From: Syntrophaceae bacterium CG2_30_49_12
Lineage (GTDB): Bacteria; Desulfobacterota; Syntrophia; Syntrophales; CG2-30-49-12
Direction: 5' to 3'
DNA: 8,367 bases
Assembly (NCBI GenBank): GCA_001873675.1
Contig: MNZP01000081.1
Span: forward strand, 1-8,367
Every line of letters starts with the position of its first letter. The first letter of the stretch is position 1. The translations under genes were made by a program, and so were the position numbers. The notes beneath the pieces are model-generated. The model was not told the DNA's origin. It saw only the letters and a list, made by a program, of their open reading frames with translations, and did not search any database. This document shows, piece after piece, positions 1-5,992 of the stretch.

Positions 1-793
1 CATCATCCCAGAGGATATCCTGATCCTCGCCGCCTTCGATCCGGTCTTTGACCAAGGCGTAGAGGGTCTTCATATAAACGTCATAGGGTCGGACAGGTGC
101 GATTGCCCAGGATGCCTTCATTTCCTGCATCAGGCTTTCATCGAAATCCTGGGCTTCCTTCCAGAGGTCTTCAAACCACCGGACAAGCTCGGCATGGTTG
201 TCGTTGCCCTGAACAATGACATTGAGTTCCGTGTTGTGAGTGACGCCGGAGAGGGTCAGGTTGGATGAGCCGACCACGGCGATTCCTTCTTCATGACGAT
301 CCATAGGTTTGCCGCTGCGGTCATAAACTGTGCCGTAATCGAAAATATAAGCCTTTGCATGGAGACGGCCTCGTGTGTAAACTCGAACCTTGAGGCGTTT
401 TTCTTCGATCATACGCACCAGGGATTTGACCAGCGACTCCCCTTCGTCCGTCTGATCCATAAGTTCCATGCCCGTCCGGATACTCCCTATCGTCTCCACC
501 GACATTTGTCTGATGTCGCTCCGTTTCGGATACCGCTCCGTCTCGGCAGCGTCGGCAACCATCTCCAGGCGGTGATATCCTTCGGCCAACTGTTCCAGGG
601 TTTCCCGGTTGGTCGTATTGCCGATGAGCAACCGCAATTCCTTGATCCGGGAAAGTTTTTCTGAAATGGCTGTCAGGCCTGAAAGAAAAAAGTAACCCAC
701 GGCAAATCGGGCCGCGTCGCTGGAGTCAAGAATCCGGTTAATATGATCCACCAGTTTTTCCTGACGGTTGTCAATAATGTCATGGGTAGGCAT
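1..793 (-). CDS. N-terminal PLD-like domain of a probable PLD-SNF2 defence helicase (partial, runs off left edge)
   Basis: The first 264 residues are visible; the 3' end lies beyond position 1. Residues 145-152 read HAKAYIFD and residues 175-178 GSSN, which together form the HxK(x4)D...GSxN signature of the phospholipase D superfamily. NTELNV (187-192) follows, as in nuclease-type PLD domains. The last visible residues (about 238-264, including YMKTLYALVKDRIEGG) resemble the linker into the helicase core in 'helicase-related' PLD-SNF2 proteins; no helicase motif is inside the window, so the helicase part is inferred. The start ATG at 793 has AAGGA six bases upstream. The gene begins 34 bp after the RelE-like toxin with no terminator between, so it is probably co-transcribed with that pair. 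Likely role: nucleic-acid remodelling or cleavage in antiphage defence alongside the methyltransferase at the right. It could instead be a stand-alone PLD nuclease. Confidence 0.75.
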   Translation of the reverse strand, partial: MPTHDIIDNRQEKLVDHINRILDSSDAARFAVGYFFLSGLTAISEKLSRIKELRLLIGNTTNRETLEQLAEGYHRLEMVADAAETERYPKRSDIRQMSVETIGSIRTGMELMDQTDEGESLVKSLVRMIEEKRLKVRVYTRGRLHAKAYIFDYGTVYDRSGKPMDRHEEGIAVVGSSNLTLSGVTHNTELNVIVQGNDNHAELVRWFEDLWKEAQDFDESLMQEMKASWAIAPVRPYDVYMKTLYALVKDRIEGGEDQDILWDD

Positions 794-827
794 GAATCAT
801 CCTTTTATTGATTGACAACGGGTTCTG

Positions 828-1142
828 TCACTCCGTCAGTCGAAGGCGGAGAAGTTTCCTGGCCAGGGCGTAGATGTCTTTTTTTGCCCCTTCTTTACGA
901 AGGCCGACAGCCACGACGATGACGATCACCCTCGCTTTTTCGACCTTGTAGATAATGCGATACCTCTGACCGACGGCCCGAACGCTCCGGTATCCCGCAA
1001 GTTCGCCCAACAGAGCTTTCCCCTGCTTTTCCGGTTCCTGCCGGAGACGGTCAATGGCATTCCTGACCTTTCCCCTGATCCGCCCGTCCGGAATTGCCTG
1101 AAGCATCCGTTGCGCCGCCGGCGTGATGAAAACAGGCCACAT
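828..1142 (-). CDS. RelE/ParE-superfamily toxin
   Basis: This 104-residue protein has the usual size of a RelE/ParE toxin. The N-terminal strand and helices (FITPAAQRMLQAIPDG) lead to the core stretch around residues 50-68 (GYRSVRAVGQRYRIIYKVE), typical of RelE-type mRNA interferases, then a valine/isoleucine-rich strand (72-79) and KKDIY with Tyr91 near the C-terminus, where RelE proteins often carry a catalytic Tyr. The start is the ATG in TAATG at 1144-1140, so the antitoxin stop and toxin start share one base; an in-frame start at 1175 would overlap the antitoxin by 34 bp and has no better ribosome site. There is no separate Shine-Dalgarno, so translation is probably coupled to the antitoxin. 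Known role of the family: ribosome-dependent mRNA cleavage (RelE) or gyrase poisoning (ParE). The sequence favours RelE but does not settle it. Confidence 0.88.
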   Translation of the reverse strand: MWPVFITPAAQRMLQAIPDGRIRGKVRNAIDRLRQEPEKQGKALLGELAGYRSVRAVGQRYRIIYKVEKARVIVIVVAVGLRKEGAKKDIYALARKLLRLRLTE

Positions 1143-1417
1143 TACCGCCCCGCCCCGGCGCCGATTTCTTCCCACGGGATAAGCTGTCCTTCTTTCAGTT
1201 CCTCTATGCTTTTCCTGAGTTGCATCATCAGGGCCTCGTCTCCCAAAATCTCCAGGGTTTCCTCAAGGGCTTCGTAAAGCTCCCAGGACATAATGGCCAT
1301 GACCGGCCTTCCCCGCCTGGTAATGGCGACAACGTCCAGGTCTGCCTCCTGCTCAAAGAGTTCGGGGATATTCGTCAGTTTCTTTCTTGCCTCAATGATG
1401 GATATACTTTTCGGCAT
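1142..1417 (-). CDS. Phd/YefM-family antitoxin
   Basis: This 91-residue protein has the Phd/YefM layout. The N-terminal DNA-binding part has ISIIEARKKL (5-14), then VVAITRRGRPVMAIMSWELYEAL (29-51, broken here only for length), the 'xITRxGxPxAVLxxxxYxxL' pattern of the family. An acidic, helical C-terminal half (LEETLEILGDEALM...SIEELKEG) is the expected toxin-binding region. It neutralises the RelE-like toxin encoded directly downstream with a one-base overlap and should repress its own promoter together with the toxin. The ATG at 1417 has a very strong ribosome site (AAGGAGGA, 1428-1421) three bases upstream, which fits an antitoxin made in excess over its toxin. It is intact, with normal length and normal order (antitoxin first). 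Confidence 0.9.
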   Translation of the reverse strand: MPKSISIIEARKKLTNIPELFEQEADLDVVAITRRGRPVMAIMSWELYEALEETLEILGDEALMMQLRKSIEELKEGQLIPWEEIGAGAGR

Positions 1418-1420
1418 ACA

Positions 1421-1428
1421 TCCTCCTT
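1421..1428 (-). promoter_or_regulatory. Strong Shine-Dalgarno of the Phd-like antitoxin
   Basis: AAGGAGGA on the minus strand, three bases before the ATG at 1417. This is the strongest ribosome site in the window. It contrasts with the toxin, which has none of its own, and so favours antitoxin excess. Confidence 0.75.
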
Positions 1429-1434
1429 CATCTG

Positions 1435-1448
1435 TACTTTTATAAGTA
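1435..1448. promoter_or_regulatory. Inverted repeat over the -10 region, probable toxin-antitoxin operator
   Basis: TACTT-TTAT-AAGTA forms a perfect 5-bp dyad with a 4-base centre. It overlaps the proposed -10 box and lies between it and the antitoxin ribosome site. Phd/YefM proteins bind short palindromes at this position to autoregulate. The dyad is seen in the sequence; the binding is inferred. Confidence 0.5.
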
Positions 1449-1473
1449 TCTCTTTTCGTACATTTCCTGTCAA
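1445..1473 (-). promoter_or_regulatory. Sigma70-type promoter of the Phd-RelE(-helicase) operon
   Basis: On the minus strand, a perfect TTGACA (1473-1468) is followed after 17 bp by GATACT (1450-1445, four of six matches to TATAAT). An A-rich stretch just upstream of the -35 (AACAAAAAAATAAA, about 1490-1477) could act as an UP-like element. The promoter sits about 30 bp before the antitoxin start and, with no terminator seen, would also serve the helicase gene at 793. Confidence 0.7.
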
Positions 1474-1476
1474 GGT

Positions 1477-1572
1477 TTATTTTTTTGTTGCCGCGATCGC
1501 AATCCCATCATCCGTCAGCCGGTACAGTTGCAAAACAGTCCTTTTCCATCCAACCCCACCGCGCCGTGCTAT
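1477..1572 (-). pseudogene. Coding-like remnant, C-terminal end of an unrecognised (winged-helix-like?) protein
   Basis: Thirty-one sense codons between a TGA (1575-1573) and a TAA (1479-1477) read, in part, GWKRTVLQLYRLTDDGIA, then IAATKK. This looks like a real C-terminus: 'YRLTDDGIA' resembles the last strand of many winged-helix domains. It has no ATG, GTG or usable ribosome site, and it is in the same frame as the end of the broken gene upstream, separated from it by two stop codons (1581-1579 and 1575-1573). It may be the decayed tail of that gene or of a third one. Its last codons overlap the A-tract before the toxin-antitoxin promoter. Confidence 0.3.
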
Positions 1573-1578
1573 TCATTT

Positions 1579-2170
1579 TCAATCAAAATTGCCCATAGGC
1601 GGTCTCATGTTGTAATAAACAACCTTGTCAAAGCTAAGAAGCCCCTTTATGTTTTCAAGGAGATGTTTATACCCGTTGTTCATATATAGAATCAGAGAAT
1701 AATCGGCAACAGGTTCGGGGCTTTTCCATTCAAGCGCTTTTTTGATTTCATCTGGCGTCATATTATTGGATATTTCCTTTTCTTGGGGAGAAAGTTGGCC
1801 TACCACTTCTTCGGGAGTAAGAACGGAGATTTCCTCATCTCTTTCACGCTTTCTTTTTATGGCAATAACAGCAGCAACCTTTTTGGAGACGTTAGAATCT
1901 GTAAAGAATCCATCTTCTTTTCTACTCCAGGACTGCTTTATCCACACCCCGCTCACCGTTGATCTTAGGCGGCATGGAAAGCCATTTAAACGGCAGTCCC
2001 GATCTATCAGCAATTCGCTGAACATGGAACGGATCCGACTGCCCTGTTACAGCCCACAGTTCCCGGACCAGGGCATGATTTTGCTTAGCGCCTGCCGCCG
2101 CGTATGCAGCTTGCTGTTCACGGACTGCATTATTTCCATATTCTATCCTATCATTATGGACACCTGCCAT
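1579..2170 (-). pseudogene. Unrecognised gene broken by a frameshift
   Basis: Two overlapping minus-strand frames appear to be halves of one gene of about 196 codons. The 5' half starts at ATG 2170 and runs to a TAG at 1924-1922; it contains NAVREQQAAYAAAGAKQNHA and RIADRSGLPFKWLS, the latter with an HTH-like flavour. The 3' half (to TGA at 1579) is in the frame one base further on and carries a lysine/arginine-rich helix (AIKRKRERDEEISVLTPEEV), then LSPQEKEISNNMTPDEIKKA, and ends YYNMRPPMGNFD. Removing one base near 1925-1945 joins the frames. I do not recognise the family, and the start has only a poor ribosome site. A phage or plasmid accessory protein is possible but not supported by a known motif. 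The two halves could instead be two small genes. Confidence 0.4.
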
Positions 2171-2184
2171 TGAAAGATGCTTTT

Positions 2185-2211
2185 AGAGGTTCATCCGGTT
2201 CTTGCATACTT
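2185..2211. repeat. 27-bp repeat, copy 1 (inverted relative to copy 2)
   Basis: On the plus strand this begins AGAGGTTCATCCGG and ends CTTGCATACTT. The same 27 bases occur on the opposite strand at 4518-4544. The core contains the direct repeat GGTTC-ATCC-GGTTC. Outside the exact match, the flanks TTGAAAGATG (here) and CTGAAGATG (copy 2, same orientation) suggest that weaker similarity continues. The two copies bracket the peptidase-antitoxin-PIN operon. Confidence 0.8.
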
Positions 2212-2384
2212 TCTGATTTGGAAAGGTAATACAGCTTCAGGCTGACGGATTTGTTACACCTACAAAGTGTTAGATTGATGTATTGAGAGAAGTAATGATT
2301 CCCGATGGAAATATGCGATTCATGCCCACTTCTTTCAGCATACCTTTCAACTTTGAAAAGTGTCCGGTAGAATTGAGCATTACT
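2212..2384. other. Non-coding gap downstream of the PIN gene
   Basis: About 170 bp with no supported ORF, no convincing terminator and no clear promoter. A short AT-only dyad (TTTCAA...TTGAAA near 2345-2358) has a loop too small to be a good hairpin. Confidence 0.5.
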
Positions 2385-2891
2385 TCAAGCTGACATATAT
2401 GAATCCAGCATTTCAGGTAGTTTCCAAAACCCTGCCTTAACGCCATGCCCTTTATTGTAAGTGTATATCTTGTAGTGGTCATCAAACGTGAACGCTGCGC
2501 GAATGTCGTGTTTCTCCATCAAGATAAAGCTTGTGCAGTCAGTAATGCTAAAGCGTTGCTCAATATACCGAAAGTATATGGGAACTGCCTTGACAATAGT
2601 ATCTTTCTTAACCCAAAGCTGTTCTATCTTGATGGGGGCCCCAGGGAGTGGATTGTGAATAAGCGCATCTAGTTGTTGCAACACTTCAATTGGTAAGTGC
2701 GTGAGACGAGACATGGCTTCAGAATAAATGTAATTGCTTGTCAGAAGCCGAAGGTTGTAACGAAGAATGAACGTATCTTTGAATGTTGCGGCTTGTTTGT
2801 GGTATTGGTCTGCGTGGTCAAATAAGGCTACGAAGGCACTGGTATCTACAAACAACTTGTGCCCTCTGTCTGGCGAAAGCCTTCGCTCCAT
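2385..2891 (-). CDS. PIN-domain ribonuclease, VapC-like toxin
   Basis: The 168-residue PIN domain protein opens with KLFVDTSAFVALFD, the first PIN strand with Asp16. It continues with IYSEA (Glu58), FSITDCTSF (Asp118) and AFTFDDHYK (Asp137/138), so all four acidic metal-binding positions are present and the enzyme is probably active. Known role of the family: Mg-dependent cleavage of tRNA, rRNA or mRNA. I chose the ATG at 2891 because AAGGA precedes it by three bases and it puts the first PIN strand near the N-terminus, as is usual. An ATG at 2903 and a TTG at 2948 (overlapping the upstream gene by 14 bp) are alternatives. It is the last gene of the peptidase-antitoxin-PIN operon, and the small upstream protein is its probable antitoxin. 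It could also be a non-toxin PIN nuclease. Confidence 0.85.
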   Translation of the reverse strand: MERRLSPDRGHKLFVDTSAFVALFDHADQYHKQAATFKDTFILRYNLRLLTSNYIYSEAMSRLTHLPIEVLQQLDALIHNPLPGAPIKIEQLWVKKDTIVKAVPIYFRYIEQRFSITDCTSFILMEKHDIRAAFTFDDHYKIYTYNKGHGVKAGFWKLPEMLDSYMSA

Positions 2892-2934
2892 TCTTCCTTC
2901 CATCGCTAGTGCTGTCGGAGACCTTCTTAATCGG

Positions 2935-3144
2935 TTAACTTCCGGCAAACAGCGGATGTTCCCGTAATTTCTCTATCTCCTCCGGACTACGCTCTAGCAA
3001 AGGCTCAGTTGGACGCTCCCGCACTACTGCGTCCCATGGTGAGGCCCCCCCAGGAAATCCCAATTGGAGTGTTTCAAAAATAACATGCGTATAGTTTTCG
3101 CTCTCTATTTGAGCAAATTCAATGGCATTTTCGTATTTCGTCAT
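2935..3144 (-). CDS. Small protein, probable antitoxin for the PIN nuclease (family not recognised)
   Basis: A 69-residue protein, MTKYENAIEF..., with an acidic N-terminal helix, a central GFPGGASPWDAVVRERP and a charged C-terminal tail (RSPEEIEKLREHPLFAGS). Size, charge and position directly before a PIN gene fit an antitoxin, but I see no AbrB, ribbon-helix-helix or Phd-type DNA-binding motif, so its role is inferred from context. The start at ATG 3144 is set by AGGAGG (3157-3152) seven bases upstream; an in-frame GTG at 3174 would lie inside the upstream gene and has less support. The Shine-Dalgarno overlaps the TAG stop of the peptidase-like gene (3158-3156), so translation is probably coupled. 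Confidence 0.65.
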   Translation of the reverse strand: MTKYENAIEFAQIESENYTHVIFETLQLGFPGGASPWDAVVRERPTEPLLERSPEEIEKLREHPLFAGS

Positions 3145-3151
3145 TATCCTG

Positions 3152-3157
3152 CCTCCT
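3152..3157 (-). promoter_or_regulatory. Shine-Dalgarno overlapping the upstream stop codon
   Basis: AGGAGG begins within the TAG stop of the serine-peptidase-like gene (TTAGGAGG) and lies seven bases before the ATG at 3144. It decides the antitoxin start and links the two genes translationally. Confidence 0.75.
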
Positions 3158-4208
3158 AACTGAACGGTATCCACGGATCAACGACCGGTTGACCATCCTG
3201 TTTAATGATTTGAGCTATTGCCCACCCATTGTCAGCTACTTGTATGACACCGCCTAAACGAACAAGAAGTTGGCTATTCGGCGCCGGAAGTGGTTGTGGC
3301 TCTTTTCCAAACCGTTCAACATAATGATTCTCAAGCCTTGAGATCAATTCGGTGAGTTCGGCATCCGGTCTTGTCACAGGCAAGCCAAGATCCTTTTCGA
3401 CTTCGGCTCTCGAAATCAGAAACGAATGAGAAAAATAACCGCCTGCTAGCTGATCAACGATCTTATTTATCTTCTCCTCGGTAAGTGGCTCTTTTCGAGT
3501 AGTCAAACACTTCCGAGTTATTAACTTTGACAGATTATAGGATTGCTCCAACGCACCTATGGCCAAAGGATTGATGTACTTAAACAACTCAGAAATTATC
3601 AGAGCCAAGTCTTGTTCTTGATACGACTCTTCCAGTTGCTCACGAATGAACTTGATGCAATGCTTCAAATCTTCAACAGATGTTGGGATCGGCTTGCCTA
3701 TCGCATCCTTTGGAAGGAGCGAATGATTTCTAGTGGGATCAACCGATCCGAGTACAGAGAACGGTGTCATTATAAGCTCGTCCCCTGCAATAGCAAGGTG
3801 AGTAGCGCCGCTTAGAGCTATGCTCGGGACAATTATGCTTAATCTGTCCGAAAATTCTCTCAGCAGGGTCACTATACGCCAAGGCACCTCCGTGATTCCT
3901 CCAGTAGACCTTAAGAATACATCTAAGCTGGACATTTTACCTGTCCGGGACAGAATTGCTGCCAACGGATTTAGTGCTGATGGCGTCAACATTGCCGGTA
4001 GAGGGCCTCTATCATTGTAAACAATACAAAGCAGTCTTGATCCTTGGCGCTTTTGCTCGATGGAGTCAATCAGTGAACGAGCTGGACCTAAATCCAACAG
4101 CCCAACTAATGTGTTAGTATTAATCTGTAAATGCGTTGTCATTCCTTTAACTGCTGCAGAAGGCAAACTCTGACTATGAGGTCGCGTCGCTTGGTGTTTT
4201 TTAGACAT
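3156..4208 (-). CDS. Serine dehydrogenase proteinase-like (ClpP/SppA-fold) protein
   Basis: A 350-residue cytosolic protein without signal peptide or membrane segment. Residues 93-160 carry the ClpP/crotonase-fold signature of the SDH_proteinase/SppA group: SSLDVFLRSTGG (93-104; the strand and glycine turn that form the oxyanion hole), IIVPSIALSGATHLAIAGDE (125-144; Ser133 as candidate nucleophile) and SVLGSVDPT (151-159; 'LGxxDP' with Asp157). The usual SDH motif has SxGT after the serine; here it is SGAT. Family members are about 280-300 residues; the extra C-terminal part (about 270-350) ends in a domain-like IQVADNGWAIAQIIKQDGQP. The ATG at 4208 has GAGG eight bases upstream; an internal ATG at residue 23 has its ribosome site too close. 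It is the first gene of an operon with the antitoxin and PIN gene, 11 bp apart. Substrate unknown; degrading the antitoxin is a possibility, not shown. Confidence 0.75.
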   Translation of the reverse strand: MSKKHQATRPHSQSLPSAAVKGMTTHLQINTNTLVGLLDLGPARSLIDSIEQKRQGSRLLCIVYNDRGPLPAMLTPSALNPLAAILSRTGKMSSLDVFLRSTGGITEVPWRIVTLLREFSDRLSIIVPSIALSGATHLAIAGDELIMTPFSVLGSVDPTRNHSLLPKDAIGKPIPTSVEDLKHCIKFIREQLEESYQEQDLALIISELFKYINPLAIGALEQSYNLSKLITRKCLTTRKEPLTEEKINKIVDQLAGGYFSHSFLISRAEVEKDLGLPVTRPDAELTELISRLENHYVERFGKEPQPLPAPNSQLLVRLGGVIQVADNGWAIAQIIKQDGQPVVDPWIPFS

Positions 4209-4291
4209 TTTGAAAACCTCGAAACGTTAGGTGCAGTTAATTCAATTCAGACGTCGTCTCAATTGACCAATAGGTAACATTAGCAAAACCG

Positions 4292-4312
4292 TAATACTAT
4301 TAATAACTATTA
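4292..4312. promoter_or_regulatory. Tandem AT-rich dyads in the leader of the peptidase-PIN operon
   Basis: TAATA-C-TATTA (4292-4302) and TAATA-AC-TATTA (4301-4312) share the same arms and overlap by two bases. They lie between the proposed promoter and the start at 4208. Tandem copies of one half-site suggest a repressor-binding region, but low-complexity AT sequence can give this by chance. Confidence 0.3.
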
Positions 4313-4355
4313 TTGTTTTTCCCAGACATTATTCTTTCTCATATCAGACTTTTGA

Positions 4356-4384
4356 AGAATAGTCACATCATATCAACTTGTCAA
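4356..4384 (-). promoter_or_regulatory. Candidate sigma70 promoter for the peptidase-antitoxin-PIN operon
   Basis: On the minus strand, a perfect TTGACA (4384-4379), a 17-bp spacer and TATTCT (4361-4356, four of six matches). It would give a leader of roughly 140 bases before the ATG at 4208. The surrounding 4209-4421 is AT-rich and otherwise holds no gene. Confidence 0.5.
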
Positions 4385-4421
4385 TAGTAATCTTCGCCCG
4401 TCGTTAGTACCACATTTTAAG

Positions 4422-4619
4422 TTAGAGTTCTACGGTTTTTTGATTATTACCAAACGAAATGTTGCATTGAGCAACAAATTGAGAAAAACAATATACAGGA
4501 AGAAAGACACCTGGGACAAGTATGCAAGAACCGGATGAACCTCTTTTTACATCTTCAGCTAAAGCATTATATCTGGTACCGCTAAATATTCGTCCTGCAA
4601 TATTTATGTAATCTTCCAT
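4422..4619 (-). CDS. Small hypothetical protein
   Basis: A 65-residue ORF, MEDYINIAGRIFSGTRYNAL..., with a charged EDVKRG, the peptide RGSSGSCIL encoded by the 27-bp repeat, and a mildly hydrophobic stretch (CILVPGVFLPVYCFSQF). The ATG at 4619 has GAGGG (4632-4628) eight bases upstream, a good ribosome site; an in-frame start at 4676 would add 19 residues with no better site. No family is recognised. Because part of it is repeat sequence that also occurs in a non-coding context at 2185-2211, it may be a chance ORF or a gene fragment. Confidence 0.35.
   Translation of the reverse strand: MEDYINIAGRIFSGTRYNALAEDVKRGSSGSCILVPGVFLPVYCFSQFVAQCNISFGNNQKTVEL
4518..4544. repeat. 27-bp repeat, copy 2 (inverted relative to copy 1)
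   Basis: On the plus strand it begins AAGTATGCAAGAACC and ends GGATGAACCTCT; it is identical over 27 bases to the reverse complement of 2185-2211. Each copy contains ATGCAAGAACCGGATGAACC, so both could encode the start MQEPDEPL in one orientation and RGSSGSCIL in the other. It lies inside the small ORF at 4619-4422. Confidence 0.8.
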
Positions 4620-4713
4620 ACGTTGCACCCTCACACACTCTGTGTCTTTACAAGACGGCTTTTGACCAACTCGCAAACGGACAGATAGACTTCTTTAGGA
4701 CATTTGTAAAATT

Positions 4714-5865
4714 TCATTCTCTCCCCTCGATAATCGCAATTTCCTCCTCCGTTAGCCCATACAGATCGTACACCAGTCGGTCAATCTCACCCTCCAGCGC
4801 CGAGGTGTTCGCTGCTGGATCCGTGGCTTTCGTGGCAAGGATTTGGTCAACCAATCGCACAACTGTTGTCTGAGCGCAAGAGTCAGACAACGGGATCGGT
4901 AACTCCTCAAGAAACATCGTCCGGTACCGCATGTATCCACCGCCCATGTGCATGCCGCTGAACATGATCTCATATAGTGCCGATGCTATTCCTGAGTTTA
5001 GGATGCCCAGAACATACTTGGGGTCAACATCGTCCCGCAAGGTAACGCCGAAGTAAACGCCCCCTTGTGGGATAGTTTGTTGCTCATCCATGGTAGCCGT
5101 GATGGACAGTGCGTCTTCAGCCAGAACAATCTTCTTTCTCATGATTCTTTGGTATCGTTCGGACTTTTCAGAAAGAACTTTCCTCAAGTTTGCGGTGCTG
5201 ATCCATGCCCCCTTACGAAGAGTCGTCCATTTCTCAAACTGATACTGTTTGAGTATTAAGTGACTGTTTTTCTTATCAGTCTCAAAGCATGCCGGTATGC
5301 GCAGTCCCTCGGAAAACCCAACGTAGTCTCCGAGGCGAGAATGTGCATGGCGTAGCCGAAGTACCATGTCCACCTGTGATTGCGACACATTGATTGGAAT
5401 CGTCCGATCAGGCAGTGATACCCAATCTTTGAATGTCAGCCTGTAACTGAACATGGAAGATTCCCTCAAGGCACCCAACGAGACAGCCTCGCGAACGTGC
5501 AAATCTGATCTTCCTGAAGAAGGGACAAACATGGAAACTACCGGATAATTCGCGGCATCTTCAAATACTCCCAGTTTGGATGTGCTTACTATTTCGATCG
5601 AACCCGAAAGCGATCTCATAATCTCGCGGAGCCGCGTGCCGGATGTAGCGGCACAGAACTTATTGGGCGTAATGAAAATGAGCCCACCTGCTTTTTGCAA
5701 AAGCGCCAATCCCTTCTCGAAGAAAAGATAGTAAAGGTCATATTTTCCTTTTGCAGCTTCGTATGAAGCCCTATAGAGGGACTTCTTGTCTGACGGAATG
5801 TCATCAACGCGCACATACGGCGGATTACCGATCACCACATCAAATCCCTCCTGCACGCCGAACAT
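4714..5865 (-). CDS. C-terminal part of the methyltransferase: motif IV and specificity domain
   Basis: The open frame actually extends upstream to 6030 with no ATG, GTG or TTG before 5865, which shows it is a continuation and not a separate gene. The upstream codons read ATAKQLSAWDPYDQN and FFDSEW, well-known lead-in residues of this family. From Met at 5865: FDVVIGNPPYVRVDD (catalytic NPPY at residues 14-17, binding the target adenine), YDLYYLFFEKGLALL, GGLIFITPNKF (motif V-VI region), then a recognition-type region (about 130-370) containing GFSEGLRIPACF, KKIVLAEDALSIT, YVLGILNSGIAS and the typical ending MFLEELPIPLSD. The TGA is at 4716-4714. The C-terminal region looks full length and intact. 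Confidence 0.8.
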   Translation of the reverse strand: MFGVQEGFDVVIGNPPYVRVDDIPSDKKSLYRASYEAAKGKYDLYYLFFEKGLALLQKAGGLIFITPNKFCAATSGTRLREIMRSLSGSIEIVSTSKLGVFEDAANYPVVSMFVPSSGRSDLHVREAVSLGALRESSMFSYRLTFKDWVSLPDRTIPINVSQSQVDMVLRLRHAHSRLGDYVGFSEGLRIPACFETDKKNSHLILKQYQFEKWTTLRKGAWISTANLRKVLSEKSERYQRIMRKKIVLAEDALSITATMDEQQTIPQGGVYFGVTLRDDVDPKYVLGILNSGIASALYEIMFSGMHMGGGYMRYRTMFLEELPIPLSDSCAQTTVVRLVDQILATKATDPAANTSALEGEIDRLVYDLYGLTEEEIAIIEGRE

Positions 5866-5992
5866 CCACTCGGAATCAAAGAAGGGGGCGGAGGTATTTT
5901 GGTCGTAAGGGTCCCAGGCGGATAATTGTTTGGCGGTGGCATCGATGTTAGTATCGCGGCTCGTTTCTTTGAGGAGATCGCATTCTATTACT

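Noticed and set aside
293..664. Plus-strand open frame opposite the PLD-domain gene
   Set aside because: The minus strand carries the HxK...GSSN motifs and a good ribosome site; the plus frame shows no protein-like features.
813..830. TGACA/TGTCA inverted repeat between the toxin and helicase genes, as a possible terminator
   Set aside because: The stem is only five base pairs and no T-run follows on the transcribed strand.
1493..1500. GCGATCGC octamer, the cyanobacterial HIP1 sequence
   Set aside because: Only one copy was noticed in 8.4 kb, so there is no enrichment and no evidence of a cyanobacterium.
2251..2277. GTTAGAT near GTTACAC, resembling integron attC core sites
   Set aside because: One heptamer fits GTTRRRY, but the partner core and the extended dyad of an attC site are missing.
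2344..2361. TTTCAA-TTGAAA dyad after the PIN gene, as a possible terminator
   Set aside because: It is AT-only with a two-base loop and no following T-run; not a credible hairpin.
4647..4710. TTTACAA ... TTGTAAA 7-bp inverted repeat downstream of the methyltransferase
   Set aside because: The arms are about 50 bases apart and AT-rich; this is likely chance and unlike a terminator.
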